Notes: generated from the sequence alone by a model not told the origin. Shown: positions 6,422-14,934, counted from the first letter of the stretch. The stretch is DNA of 22,746 bases from Bryobacterales bacterium (GCA_003132865.1 PKYZ01000789.1:1-22746), one strand, 5' to 3'. Translations and numbers: made by a program.

Positions 6422-8101
6422 TTATTCGTCGGTGACACAGCCGAGCGCTGCACTTTTCACGAGGCGAATATACTTCGCCAGGGTACCGCGATCCGCCTTA
6501 TAGGGCGGCATCGTCCAGTTCCTGCGCCGGGCTGATAATTCCTCGTCCGAGAGGGCGACGGTCAGCGAGTTCTTTGAGGCGTCAATCGTGATGCGATCAT
6601 TGTTCCTGACCAGCGCAATCGGGCCACCCTCTTGTGCCTCGGGTGTGACATGGCCGACGATAAAGCCGTGAGATCCTCCCGAAAACCGTCCGTCCGTGAT
6701 TAAGGCAACATCCTTGCCCAATCCTGCGCCCACGATTGCCGAAGTCGGAGTAAGCATTTCTGGCATTCCAGGGCCGCCCTTCGGCCCTTCGTAGCGGATC
6801 ACGATGACATCACCCTTTTGAATCTCTTTCCGTTCCAGGGCGGCCAACATCAGCTCCTCCGAGTCGTAAACGCGCGCCGGGCCTGAGAACTGAAGGCCCT
6901 CCTTGCCCGTGATTTTGGCCACGGCGCCTTCAGGCGCAAGGTTGCCCCGCAGGATTTGGATGTGGCCGACCGGTTTCAATGGGTTGGAAAACGAGTGCAC
7001 AATTTGTTGTCCAGACGCGAGGTCCGGCCGATTTTTCAGGTTCTCGGCAACCGTTTTACCGGTCACAGTCAGACAGTCTCCATGCAATACCCCCTCGGCC
7101 AAGAGCATCTTCATCACCGCGGGAATTCCGCCGGCGTTGTGGAGATCCTCCATTACGTACGGGCCGCTCGGCTTGAAATCCGACAGCAGAGGCACGCGGT
7201 CACTCACCCTTTGAAAATCATCAAGCGACAGCGCCACGTTCACAGACCGCGCGATTGCGAGGAGGTGGAGCACGGCGTTAGTCGATCCGCCAAGCGCGGA
7301 GACGAGCGCCATGGCGTTTTCGAAAGCCCCGCCGGTCATAATGTCGCGCGGCTTGATGTCCAGTTCCATGAGATTCTTGATTGCGTTCGCGGCGGTCGCA
7401 CACTCGGCCAGTTTCAACGGATCCTCCGCAGGCGTGGAGGAACTGTAAGGGAGAGACATCCCGAGCGCCTCGATAGCCGAGGCCATGGTATTGGCCGTGT
7501 ACATGCCGCCGCATGCGCCGGCGCCCGGACACGACTGGCGGACAATCTCCTGCCGCCGCTTATCATCGATGTTGCCGGCTAGGTATTCGCCGTAACTCTG
7601 AAATGCCGAGATTATATCCAGCTTTTCTCCGTCGCGGCAACCGGCCCGGATGGTTCCACCGTAAATCATCAGCGATGGACGGTTGAGCCGGCTCATCGCC
7701 ATGATGCAGCCCGGCATGTTTTTGTCGCAGCCCGGAATCGAAATGTTCGCATCGTACCACTGAGCTGCCATCACCGTTTCAATGGAGTCTGCAATCAGGT
7801 CGCGCGACTGGAGGGAGTAGCTCATGCCTTCCGTCCCCATCGAAATGCCGTCACTGACGCCGATCGTGTTGAACCGCATGCCGACCAGGCCCACGGCGGC
7901 AAGGCCCTCCTTGACCTTTTCGGCCAATTGGAGAAGGTGCATGTTGCAGGGGTTGCCTTCAAACCAGACGCTGGCGATGCCGACCTGGGGTCTATCCATG
8001 TCTTCCGCACGAAGACCGGTGGCATAGAGCATTGCCTGTGAAGCGCCTTGGGATCTCGGTTGTGTGATTCGGGAGCTGAATTTGTTCAATTGAGCAGGCA
8101 T
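6422..8101 (-). CDS. ilvD: Dihydroxy-acid dehydratase
   Basis: A full-length IlvD of 559 residues. It dehydrates 2,3-dihydroxy-isovalerate and 2,3-dihydroxy-3-methylvalerate in valine, leucine and isoleucine synthesis, using an iron-sulfur cluster and Mg. The cluster cysteines are visible as GNPCNMH (C52), [11 protein letters not shown] (C125) and [12 protein letters not shown] (C197). The signature [19 protein letters not shown] near the C-terminus confirms the family against the related sugar-acid dehydratases. It lies 45 bases after the DUF190 gene on the same strand, so it may be transcribed at the end of the DLP1-crcB-DUF190 operon. No other branched-chain amino acid gene is nearby, which is unusual. 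Confidence 0.96.
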   Translation of the reverse strand: MPAQLNKFSSRITQPRSQGASQAMLYATGLRAEDMDRPQVGIASVWFEGNPCNMHLLQLAEKVKEGLAAVGLVGMRFNTIGVSDGISMGTEGMSYSLQSRDLIADSIETVMAAQWYDANISIPGCDKNMPGCIMAMSRLNRPSLMIYGGTIRAGCRDGEKLDIISAFQSYGEYLAGNIDDKRRQEIVRQSCPGAGACGGMYTANTMASAIEALGMSLPYSSSTPAEDPLKLAECATAANAIKNLMELDIKPRDIMTGGAFENAMALVSALGGSTNAVLHLLAIARSVNVALSLDDFQRVSDRVPLLSDFKPSGPYVMEDLHNAGGIPAVMKMLLAEGVLHGDCLTVTGKTVAENLKNRPDLASGQQIVHSFSNPLKPVGHIQILRGNLAPEGAVAKITGKEGLQFSGPARVYDSEELMLAALERKEIQKGDVIVIRYEGPKGGPGMPEMLTPTSAIVGAGLGKDVALITDGRFSGGSHGFIVGHVTPEAQEGGPIALVRNNDRITIDASKNSLTVALSDEELSARRRNWTMPPYKADRGTLAKYIRLVKSAALGCVTDE

Positions 8102-8146
8102 ATTCTTGACGTGCGAACTGGTGCGTTGAGAGGATGCCGATTTGAT

Positions 8147-8488
8147 TTAAGTTCCGGACGTTGGCGGCTTCTCGATGCGCATGTATTCCACATCCGAGGT
8201 GGCGATCATGCCGGTGTCCATCATCTCCTCGATTTCGGGAATCAGCCGCCCCAGGTTTTCCGGTGTATCCACAATTGTGACGACAATGGGCTGATCCTTC
8301 TTGATTAGGTGATGACGGTGGATTTCGGCGGTCTCGCCGTACCCTTCAAGGCCGCGAAATACAGTGGCGCCAGCGATCTTTAATTCCTTGCAGCGATTCA
8401 CGATCGCTTCGTAAAGGGGCTTTCCGTTGTACTGGTCGCTCTCGCCAAAATGCAGGCGGAGGAGTTTGGCTTTCTTAACCGTTCGCAT
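8147..8488 (-). CDS. DUF190 PII-like protein, single domain
   Basis: A 113-residue DUF190 protein. Its core reads KLLRLHFGESDQYNGKPLYEAI, then IAGATVFRGLEGYG, then PIVVTIVDTPENL. The family has a PII/GlnB-like ferredoxin fold, probably works as a small oligomeric sensor or regulator, and is commonly encoded beside crcB. Here it overlaps the preceding tandem-DUF190 gene by 14 bases, so the two are translationally coupled. It resembles the second half of that protein closely (LMRIYMGESDKWQGEPLHEAI in the neighbour), indicating local duplication. A direct role in controlling the CrcB channel is a reasonable inference but unproven. The ATG start fits the overlap. Confidence 0.9.
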   Translation of the reverse strand: MRTVKKAKLLRLHFGESDQYNGKPLYEAIVNRCKELKIAGATVFRGLEGYGETAEIHRHHLIKKDQPIVVTIVDTPENLGRLIPEIEEMMDTGMIATSDVEYMRIEKPPTSGT

Positions 8489-9200
8489 GCGAAGACTCCA
8501 TTGCCGGTCGGCGGTGAACGAGGCGGATCACATCCACATCGGAAAGAACGATGAGTCCGTCCTGCATCATCGACTCGATCTCGTTAATAGCTTTGGCCAG
8601 CTTCTCGTCAGTGTCCACAACCGAAATCATGACCGGCAGATCGTGCGAGAACGGAAGCCGCCCACTCTTGTGCGTGTGGCCCTTTACTCCGTATCCGAGA
8701 ATGCCCCGGTATACCGTGGCCCCAGCAATATCCATCAGGACCAAGCGCTTGAGAATCGCTTCGTGAAGGGGTTCGCCCTGCCACTTGTCCGACTCGCCCA
8801 TATAGATGCGCATCAGGCGGGCCGTGCCTCTCGTTTCCGTATGCGGCCCTTTCGGGGGCGCCGGGCGTTCCTTGCTGGCAACTTTGACAACCTGGGTGTC
8901 CTGGACTTCAATAACGCCGTCGGTAACCATGTCGTAGAGGGTGGGCATGATCTCATCGACTTTCCCGGCGGATTCGATGAACTCGATGCGAATCGGCAGG
9001 TGGTCGGTGAGCACCTCGATCTTCGTTGTGTGCATCAGATGGTGTGCGCCGAAACCGGCCATCGCGCGCGTGGCGGTCGCACCGGACACCCCTTTGTGAA
9101 GCAGGAACGTTAGAATGGCGTCGCAAAGGGAACTAAAGTGGTGCTGCGTGTCCTCATTGACGAAAATCGTGACCTTCTTTGCCGTGCCCTTCTGGAGCAT
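8475..9200 (-). CDS. Tandem DUF190 protein (two PII-like domains fused)
   Basis: A 241-residue protein with two DUF190 domains. The first spans about residues 5-108 (KKVTIFVNEDTQHHFSSLCD, then GVSGATATRAMAGFG). The second spans about 126-230 (ARLMRIYMGESDKWQGEPLH, then IAGATVYRGILGYGVKGH). A Pro/Lys-rich linker (ASKERPAPPKGPHTET) joins them. The first domain has lost the usual GESD loop, so the two halves have diverged and may do different jobs in a mixed oligomer. GGAAGGAG, about 5 bases before the ATG, is a strong ribosome site. It follows crcB by 21 bases and overlaps the single-domain DUF190 gene, giving three DUF190 domains next to the exporter. Confidence 0.9.
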   Translation of the reverse strand: MLQKGTAKKVTIFVNEDTQHHFSSLCDAILTFLLHKGVSGATATRAMAGFGAHHLMHTTKIEVLTDHLPIRIEFIESAGKVDEIMPTLYDMVTDGVIEVQDTQVVKVASKERPAPPKGPHTETRGTARLMRIYMGESDKWQGEPLHEAILKRLVLMDIAGATVYRGILGYGVKGHTHKSGRLPFSHDLPVMISVVDTDEKLAKAINEIESMMQDGLIVLSDVDVIRLVHRRPAMESSHANG

Positions 9201-9221
9201 ACCGACTCCTTCCGCCGAACG

Positions 9222-9593
9222 TTAGCGCCTGGCCAACATCGCCCCTAGCCAGACGGCTACGTAGCCTAGCATATTGCTCGAAACGACGTTGAGCATCCCG
9301 GTCCGGAGCCCGCCGTCCCGGACCGCTGTGTACGTCTCCCATTCGAAACTAGAAAACGTGGTGTATCCGCCTAGAAACCCGACGACCAGCAATAGCCGCC
9401 ATTTTGGGTCGAATTCGAATCGCTCGGTAAGCATGGTCATCAGGAAGCCGATCAGGAACGAGCCGGTTACATTGATGACCAGCGTCCCCAACGGAAATTT
9501 CCCGCCGACTCGCGCCATGATGGCCGATGCCGCTACGTACCGCACCAAGGCTCCCGTACCGCCTCCAATCACCACCACCAGGTACCGGATCAA
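9222..9593 (-). CDS. crcB: Fluoride exporter CrcB/Fluc
   Basis: A 123-residue inner-membrane fluoride channel with four predicted membrane segments. Family marks are GGGTGALVRY at residues 10-19, GTLVINVTGSFLIGF at 36-50 including the pore Asn (N41), and GFLGGYTTFSSF at 72-83 with the phenylalanines that line the pore. Fluc channels work as dual-topology dimers; only one copy is present, so a homodimer is expected. The start ATG overlaps the stop of DLP1 (ATGA-type overlap), so its translation is coupled to the dynamin-like gene. The fluoride-type riboswitch at 11345-11401 would control both. The two DUF190 genes follow directly. Confidence 0.95.
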   Translation of the reverse strand: MIRYLVVVIGGGTGALVRYVAASAIMARVGGKFPLGTLVINVTGSFLIGFLMTMLTERFEFDPKWRLLLVVGFLGGYTTFSSFEWETYTAVRDGGLRTGMLNVVSSNMLGYVAVWLGAMLARR

Positions 9594-11332
9594 CTCCTGG
9601 TCTCCGCAGCCAGGGATTTCCGAGCTTTCTCAAGCCGCTCAAGGTCCGCGCGGAGATGCGGCGCCCTTTCATTGCTACTGCTCTCTACTAGCCGTTCGAC
9701 CGTGCCAATCAGTTCATCCAGGCGTCGCCGGGCTTCCTTCTCGACACCCCAGAGCACACCATTGATGCTTTCTTCCCACTGACTGCCCAGCCGGCTGAGG
9801 TTCTGAAAAACCAAATAGGAGATGGTGCGCGCAAAATGGCGGCGAACTATGCCCTTGATCATCCATACCGGCAGAACGGGCGACAGCAGTTCCCAGTTCC
9901 GGTCGAACACTCGTCCGACTCTGATATCGGGTGTACTGGGCTCCACGACATTGATTTCGGTTTCTGTCGTTCGCAATGGCACGCCGAACGCCCGCATGGT
10001 GCGATCCGACAAGCGATCTCGAAATTGTTGCAGCGCGCGGAATGCTTGTTTCGTGACTTTGTGCAGGGGCGCCAGGAACGAACTGCGTTCCCGGATCGAG
10101 AGAACGGTAAGCTCGTCGCGCAAGGCGCTGGCTAGCCAGTTTTCGAACGAGGAGAGCATCGAGCGAAGGCTCCTGGTCCACTTCGGAAATTCGCTTTCGA
10201 AGGCTTCGAATAGCGTGCGTTCTAGATCGTTTTGGTGCGTTTCGAGGCGATTACTGACCATGGACCGCGTTCCAGCCGCGGCATGTTGCACCACCAGCCG
10301 GACTGCCGACTTCACCTCATCGACGATTTCCTTCTCGCCGATTACCTGCTGCTTCAGCGCTTGGCGCTCCGACTGGACCATCTCAGCCGACTTGAGGCTC
10401 AGGGCCAGGTAGTCCCCACACTCCCGCAGGAGGGTGTCCATTTTCCGGGTGAGGATGGATTCGCGCTCTTCGGCGAAGCGCTCCAACGTTCCACTGACAA
10501 GCTCGGCTTCCAGGGCCTGACGGAATCGCTCAAAGCCCGGCTTCGTGGAATACGGAAAAACCCGAGGCGTTCCGGAAAAATTCTTGGCAAGCTGGGCACG
10601 TACGTACTCGACCACTTCCTCAAGCTCCGGTTCGCTCAGGAGGTCGGCTTTGGTGAGCAATACGCCCACCTTCGGTGTGTACTGGTATAGGCTCTTCAGC
10701 AGGTCGATGTCACTCTGCGAAAGGGGCGGGTCGACGCTGACGGCCACCAACGCGAGACCCACATTCGGCAGCCAGTCCAACGATGTTTGCGAGTTGTGAG
10801 AAAGCGCGCTCTCCAGACCGGGCGTATCGACGAACTTCAGGCCGCTAAATCGCCGCAATTCGGGCAGTTCAACGGTGATTAGGTCGACTTGTTTGGTGTT
10901 CTCCGGATTTTCCTTCTCGGAGATGTAGCCGCCGATCTGGTCCAGCGGAACCTCCGGATCGCGGCCGTCCCGGTGATGAACGCGAGCCTCTACGCGGGCA
11001 CCGTAGCGGATTTCCGTGACCACGGCCGTAACCGGCACGACACCGACTGGAAGAATGTTGCGCCCTATGAAATGGTTCAGAAAACTACTCTTGCCGGCCT
11101 TGAATCTTCCCAGCACCGCAACGCTGATCTCGTCCTGTCCCGCCGAAGCTCGCGCGCTTGCGAGAAGGCCGGAGAGCGCCGAAATCCCGTAGCGCGCCGC
11201 CACATCTGCCGCCAGGTCCATGGCCGGCTGGAGCGGAGAGTTTGCAAGCCTGCGGTCCGGTTGCTGGCTGAAACTGGCGGAATGCCCAGTTCCGTTTACT
11301 TTGGGGTGAATGTCTCGCGTCCTAAGAATCAT
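9590..11332 (-). CDS. Dynamin-like GTPase DLP1, first gene of the crcB operon
   Basis: A 580-residue bacterial dynamin-like protein. The GTPase domain (residues of about 68-250) has P-loop GRFKAGKSS (75-83), a switch Thr in PVTAVVT (T102), DTPG (169-172) and TKAD (227-230). The rest is long helical stalk. A hydrophobic patch near residues 490-510 (LLSPVLPVWMIKGIVRRHF) could be the membrane-inserting paddle. No transmembrane helix is clear. Such proteins bend, fuse or repair membranes, usually as pairs. The ATG at 11332 is supported by its position directly after a riboswitch-controlled GAAGAG ribosome site. It is the first gene of the operon, ahead of crcB. It resembles DLP2 and DLP3 in the GTPase domain but is otherwise diverged. 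Confidence 0.92.
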   Translation of the reverse strand: MILRTRDIHPKVNGTGHSASFSQQPDRRLANSPLQPAMDLAADVAARYGISALSGLLASARASAGQDEISVAVLGRFKAGKSSFLNHFIGRNILPVGVVPVTAVVTEIRYGARVEARVHHRDGRDPEVPLDQIGGYISEKENPENTKQVDLITVELPELRRFSGLKFVDTPGLESALSHNSQTSLDWLPNVGLALVAVSVDPPLSQSDIDLLKSLYQYTPKVGVLLTKADLLSEPELEEVVEYVRAQLAKNFSGTPRVFPYSTKPGFERFRQALEAELVSGTLERFAEERESILTRKMDTLLRECGDYLALSLKSAEMVQSERQALKQQVIGEKEIVDEVKSAVRLVVQHAAAGTRSMVSNRLETHQNDLERTLFEAFESEFPKWTRSLRSMLSSFENWLASALRDELTVLSIRERSSFLAPLHKVTKQAFRALQQFRDRLSDRTMRAFGVPLRTTETEINVVEPSTPDIRVGRVFDRNWELLSPVLPVWMIKGIVRRHFARTISYLVFQNLSRLGSQWEESINGVLWGVEKEARRRLDELIGTVERLVESSSNERAPHLRADLERLEKARKSLAAETRS

Positions 11333-11344
11333 AGCTCTTCACGA

Positions 11345-11401
11345 GTAGGAGCTATCATCCCCGAGGCGGCCTCGAGACGGTTGATGGCGGGCTCCATCAC
11401 C
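11345..11401 (-). promoter_or_regulatory. Fluoride riboswitch (crcB motif) controlling DLP1-crcB
   Basis: On the minus strand the RNA begins GGUGAUGGAGCCCGCC, continues AUCAACCG, and ends GGAUGAUAGCUCCUAC, which fits the crcB-motif consensus. Stem GGUG/CGCC closes the first hairpin. The long-range pair is GGAGC (11391-11395) with GCUCC (11348-11352). A middle hairpin is CUCGAGG/CCUCGGG. Just after the aptamer, GAGCU (11333-11337), next to the ATG and overlapping the ribosome site, can pair with AGCUC (11349-11353). Ligand binding, by occupying GCUCC, would then free the ribosome site. This suggests translational ON control. Confidence 0.9.
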
Positions 11402-11416
11402 AACGTTCTAAACCAG

Positions 11417-11445
11417 ATTATAGCGTTTTTCTGCCTATTGTTGGA
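11417..11445 (-). promoter_or_regulatory. Promoter of the DLP1-crcB operon
   Basis: A perfect TATAAT (11417-11422, minus strand) puts the transcription start near 11410, just before the riboswitch at 11401. The -35 region is weak (CCAACA-like), so other factors may help. Confidence 0.6.
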
Positions 11446-11490
11446 GGCTGCTGGGGCATTAGCCAAACCCTGAAGCAATCAAAATATTTC

Positions 11491-11517
11491 TCGACTGCGG
11501 AGAAATGCGGATATACT
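11491..11517 (+). promoter_or_regulatory. Possible promoter of the MFS gene
   Basis: TATACT (11512-11517) lies about 14 bases before the MFS start codon. A TCGACT at 11491-11496 gives only a 15-base spacer. The mRNA would be nearly leaderless. Confidence 0.3.
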
Positions 11518-11530
11518 CGGATGTCCGCAA

Positions 11531-12721
11531 ATGAGCACGACTATTCATACCCGCTGGTTGACCCGCAATGTCGTTGCAATCGGGCTCCTGAGTCTTTTCT
11601 CGGACATGGGCCACGAACTGACCACTGCCGTGCTCCCTCTTTTTCTAGCCACGTTTGGTGGTGGTGCGGCTGCCCTCGGCGTCATCGAAGGGGTTTCCGA
11701 CGCGGCTTCCAGCCTATTGAAGCTTTGGATGTCGTACTACTCGGATCGCGTGGGGAAGCGCAAGCCGATTCTTGTGGCGGGCTATCTGGTCACGGCCATG
11801 ATGGGCAGCTTCGCGTTCGTCACCGCGTGGTGGCAGTTGCTGGTTATCAGGGCGATTGCCTGGATCGGCAGGGGAGCCCGTGGGCCTGTACGTGACGCAC
11901 TGCTGTCAGAGAGCGTACCGCCCGAGGCTCACGGTCGGGCCTTCGGATTTGAGGGTGCAATGGACACCCTCGGCGCCATTCTGGGGCCTGCCATCGCGCT
12001 GTCGTTCGTCGGCGTCATTGCTCTTCGGCATATTTTCCTGATTGCATTCATCCCCGGCGCGATCACGGTTTTCATCGCTTGGTTTGTGGTGCAGGACACC
12101 CCGAGGAAACCGCAGGAACATCTACGCCTGTTAGCGTCGCTGCGGGACTTGCCCCCCATGTTCTGGCGCTTCGTAGGAGCCGTGGGAGTCTTCGGCTTGG
12201 GCAATTTCGCTCACACCTTGTTGATTTTGCGTGCCGTGTCTCTGCTCACGCCTCACTATGGATCAGTCGTAGCGGGCCGTTACGGGATCGCCCTCTATAT
12301 TCTTCACAATGTTCTTTACGCAGCCGTCTCGTATCCGGCGGGGGCGCTTGGGGATCGCGTGAACAAGAAGACTCTGCTCTCCGCAGGCTACGCTATGTTT
12401 GGCGTGATGTGTCTGCTGTTCCTCACCAATCCGACCAGCATTCCCATGCTCGCGTTGCTGTTTATCCTCGCCGGAGTCTATGTCGGAATCGTGGATGCCA
12501 TGGAGCGTGCGCTCGCAGCCGACCTGCTGCCCATCGAGCAGCGCGGCGTTGGATACGGTGCGTTGGCCACAGCAAACTCGTTCGGGGATCTTCTGTCAAG
12601 CATCATCGTAGGGCTGTTATGGGCTCACGTATCGATCGCCGCTGGGTTTGGTTACGCCGCCGTGCTCACTCTGGCCGGAGCGTCCTTCCTGCTGCTCGTG
12701 CCTACCCGCAGCCTGCATTGA
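11531..12721 (+). CDS. MFS transporter, substrate unknown
   Basis: A 396-residue major facilitator with about 12 hydrophobic segments. The loop between helices 2 and 3 has the family signature as SDRVGKRKP (near residues 70-80), and a second copy reads GDRVNKKTL after helix 8. WIGRGARGPVRDALLSESVP resembles drug-efflux type MFS proteins of the multidrug-resistance class. The substrate cannot be told. It is divergent from the DLP1-crcB operon and immediately upstream of the DLP2 operon, so it is sandwiched between two fluoride-type riboswitches, yet has no aptamer itself. The promoter of the DLP2 operon begins at its stop codon. Whether it moves fluoride or something released under fluoride stress is open. 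Confidence 0.88.
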   Translation: MSTTIHTRWLTRNVVAIGLLSLFSDMGHELTTAVLPLFLATFGGGAAALGVIEGVSDAASSLLKLWMSYYSDRVGKRKPILVAGYLVTAMMGSFAFVTAWWQLLVIRAIAWIGRGARGPVRDALLSESVPPEAHGRAFGFEGAMDTLGAILGPAIALSFVGVIALRHIFLIAFIPGAITVFIAWFVVQDTPRKPQEHLRLLASLRDLPPMFWRFVGAVGVFGLGNFAHTLLILRAVSLLTPHYGSVVAGRYGIALYILHNVLYAAVSYPAGALGDRVNKKTLLSAGYAMFGVMCLLFLTNPTSIPMLALLFILAGVYVGIVDAMERALAADLLPIEQRGVGYGALATANSFGDLLSSIIVGLLWAHVSIAAGFGYAAVLTLAGASFLLLVPTRSLH

Positions 12722-12746
12722 CCAACAGACGGGCTTCAGCCATAAT
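12718..12746 (+). promoter_or_regulatory. Sigma-70-type promoter of the DLP2 operon
   Basis: TTGACC (12718-12723), a 17-base spacer and CATAAT (12741-12746) make a near-consensus promoter. Transcription would start near 12753, exactly where the riboswitch begins (12754). The -35 overlaps the MFS stop codon. Confidence 0.72.
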
Positions 12747-12753
12747 AGATGTA

Positions 12754-12800
12754 GGCGTTGGAGTTCGCCACAACCGCCCCTTGGGGAAGATGACTCCTAT
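12754..12800 (+). promoter_or_regulatory. Fluoride riboswitch (crcB motif) controlling the DLP2 operon
   Basis: The RNA reads GGCGUUGGAGUUCGCC, then ACAACCG, then CCCCUUGGGG, then AAGAUGACUCCUAU. Stem GGCG (12754-12757)/CGCC (12766-12769), hairpin CCCC/GGGG (12777-12786) and long-range pair GGAGU (12760-12764)/ACUCC (12793-12797) match the crcB motif. The long-range pair differs from the copy at 11345-11401 by a compensatory U-A for C-G. UCCU (12795-12798) can alternatively pair with AGGA (12805-12808) of the AAGAGGA ribosome site, again predicting ON translation when fluoride is bound. Confidence 0.92.
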
Positions 12801-12818
12801 CAAGAGGACTTCCTGGTT

Positions 12819-14918
12819 GTGAGCACGATGGACGACGCGCCTGAACTCGGTCACCTGAACGGACCGCAGCGACTGCATCTTTTTTCGAGTTGCCAATACG
12901 CCGACAAGCTGCTGTCCGAAATTGAGGCGGTTCTCGTCGCATCGCAGTCCAAGTCTCCATTCCCTAGATTCAAGCCGGATATCTCACCAGCGCAGGCCAA
13001 GGTCGTCCAAGACTACATCGCAAGGATGCGTGCCCAGGTGGTTCGCATCCTGGATAGTCAGGGTGTTCCGATTCCCGAGCCGAACATCGGGTCGGTCCAC
13101 GCGATTCGAGTCACCCTCGGTTTTGTGGATATTGCCTTCGACGAGTGCCGACCCAAGCGCATGGCCGGATACGGAGAACTGGCGGACGCCGCCGCTACCG
13201 AGATCGCCGGACTAGTCGATGAGATGCAGGGCATCGTTTCCAGGCTGGGTTCGTACCTGGCGCAAGGCCAGTCCGCCGACATGGAGAAGCGGCTGCGGCG
13301 CCTGGAGGAGGCAGGCAGCGATATCGCATTGGTCAAGGCGCTTGAACGGGCGATCAACCAATACGGCCTGGTCGAGTTTCGCCCTGCATTAGGGACCATT
13401 ATCGACCGGTTAGAATCGGACAACTTTGAAATAGCTGTTTTTGGCAGGGTCAGTTCCGGAAAATCGTCTCTGCTGAACTATATTGTCGCGCGGGATCTGC
13501 TGCCGGTGGGGGTAAACCCAATCACGGCAGTGCCGACCCGCCTGGCGTACGGCCCCGAGCCTCGCGCCACCGCTTGGTTCGCCGACCGGAACCCGGAGCA
13601 ATTCGGCATTGAGCGACTGGCGGAGTTCGTTACGGAGCAGCACAATCCCGGAAACGTCCAGCACGTAACCCGCATTGTCGTGGAGCTGCCGGCGCAAAGA
13701 CTTCGAGAAGGTGTTGTCTATGTGGACACGCCAGGTCTCGGCTCGCTTGCCACTTCCGGGGCTGCTGAAACCAAAGCGTACCTTCCCAGGTGCGATTTGG
13801 GAGTAGTTCTGATCGATGCAGGGTCAACTTTAACGCAGGACGATCTGGCGACGATTCAGACGCTCTACGACGCCGGCATCCCCGCGTCCGTGCTGTTGAG
13901 CAAGGCGGATTTGCTGGCGGCATCGGATCGGGATCGCGCACTTCAATACGTCGCCGGCCACATCCGTTCGGATTTGGGGTTTGAACTGCCAGTGCATGCG
14001 ATCAGCATCAAGGAAGGTTCTAGCCACCTCCTTGAGAAATGGCTCGACATCGACATCCTTCCACTGTACGATCGTCACGCGGAACTCGCGCGGCAGTCGC
14101 TGAACCGGAAAATCGGCGCGCTTCGGCTCGGAGTGGAAGCGGCGCTCAAGACGCGACTGAAACGCTCGGGGTCCGGAAGGCACTCCGGGGCGAGGATCGA
14201 CACAAACAAGTTGCGGGATTTGGAGACGGAGCTCAGAACGGCCGCCGGCAAGATTGCGCAGGCGCGGACGGGGTGCCTCGATATGACCGACGCGCTCCGC
14301 GAGTGCGCGGATAGCATTATTCGGACGGCCGCGAACAATCTGATTGACGCGTGGGACTCGGGCGCCGGTGCAACAGGCGACGACCTCGTCAAGAACAAAC
14401 TGGAACAGGCTGCCGCGGGAGGAGCGGCGCAGATTGCATCCGCCATCCAGGAGGTTGCCCGTAATGCTGGAAGCGTGCTCGCCAAAGCGGCCGTGGATCT
14501 CGACATCGAGAACAGGCCTGAGCAGGACGAGTTGCTGGATGTGCTGAAGAATATGCCGAGATTCGATTTGGGCAACCTCGAAATTGAGGCCGGCCCGAGT
14601 GCGGTGGCCTCGCTGTTGGGCCGCCGGTGGGCGACCGCACGGGTGGAGCGGCGGATCAGATCTCAAGCTGGAGAGCAGATTGCGGACGCCGTCGTGACCT
14701 ATGCGCGCGTGCTCCGGGTCTGGGTGCGCAAGACGTTCACCGATTTGCAGGAGCAGTTTGACAGCTACGCCGACGCGTACCGGGCGCACCTGGACCGCCT
14801 GGCGGCAAATAAGCCCGGCGTTGAGGACGAGGAGGCTCTGCGAGACGATCTCGCGGCTCTCGCCGCCGCCGCTTTGGAAAACGCGGCTCAGGAGAGCGCA
14901 CCCGGTACTGCAGCGTGA
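12819..14918 (+). CDS. Dynamin-like GTPase DLP2
   Basis: A dynamin-like protein of about 699 residues. Unlike the others it has a helical N-terminal extension of about 190 residues before the GTPase domain. Counting from ATG 12828, the P-loop GRVSSGKSS is at 206-214, the switch Thr sits in NPITAVPTRLAYG, DTPG is at 300-303 and SKAD at 358-361. A long helical stalk follows and an Ala-rich C-terminus ends it. A short hydrophobic patch near ASLLGRRWATA could be a paddle. The start chosen is GTG 12819, 10 bases after the AAGAGGA that the riboswitch can mask; ATG 12828 in frame is possible. The open frame extends back into the MFS gene, but that part is not protein-like. It is first in the four-gene operon. 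Confidence 0.88.
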   Translation: MSTMDDAPELGHLNGPQRLHLFSSCQYADKLLSEIEAVLVASQSKSPFPRFKPDISPAQAKVVQDYIARMRAQVVRILDSQGVPIPEPNIGSVHAIRVTLGFVDIAFDECRPKRMAGYGELADAAATEIAGLVDEMQGIVSRLGSYLAQGQSADMEKRLRRLEEAGSDIALVKALERAINQYGLVEFRPALGTIIDRLESDNFEIAVFGRVSSGKSSLLNYIVARDLLPVGVNPITAVPTRLAYGPEPRATAWFADRNPEQFGIERLAEFVTEQHNPGNVQHVTRIVVELPAQRLREGVVYVDTPGLGSLATSGAAETKAYLPRCDLGVVLIDAGSTLTQDDLATIQTLYDAGIPASVLLSKADLLAASDRDRALQYVAGHIRSDLGFELPVHAISIKEGSSHLLEKWLDIDILPLYDRHAELARQSLNRKIGALRLGVEAALKTRLKRSGSGRHSGARIDTNKLRDLETELRTAAGKIAQARTGCLDMTDALRECADSIIRTAANNLIDAWDSGAGATGDDLVKNKLEQAAAGGAAQIASAIQEVARNAGSVLAKAAVDLDIENRPEQDELLDVLKNMPRFDLGNLEIEAGPSAVASLLGRRWATARVERRIRSQAGEQIADAVVTYARVLRVWVRKTFTDLQEQFDSYADAYRAHLDRLAANKPGVEDEEALRDDLAALAAAALENAAQESAPGTAA

Positions 14919-14934
14919 GCTGCCATCGAAGTTT

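Noticed and set aside
12648..12818. Upstream extension of DLP2 into the MFS gene
   Set aside because: The frame is open, but it crosses the MFS 3' end, the promoter and the aptamer, and the residues are not protein-like.
14701..14934. Upstream extension of the PH-like gene into DLP2
   Set aside because: It is a shadow of the DLP2 3' end; the Arg/Ser/Pro-rich composition is typical of an out-of-frame reading.
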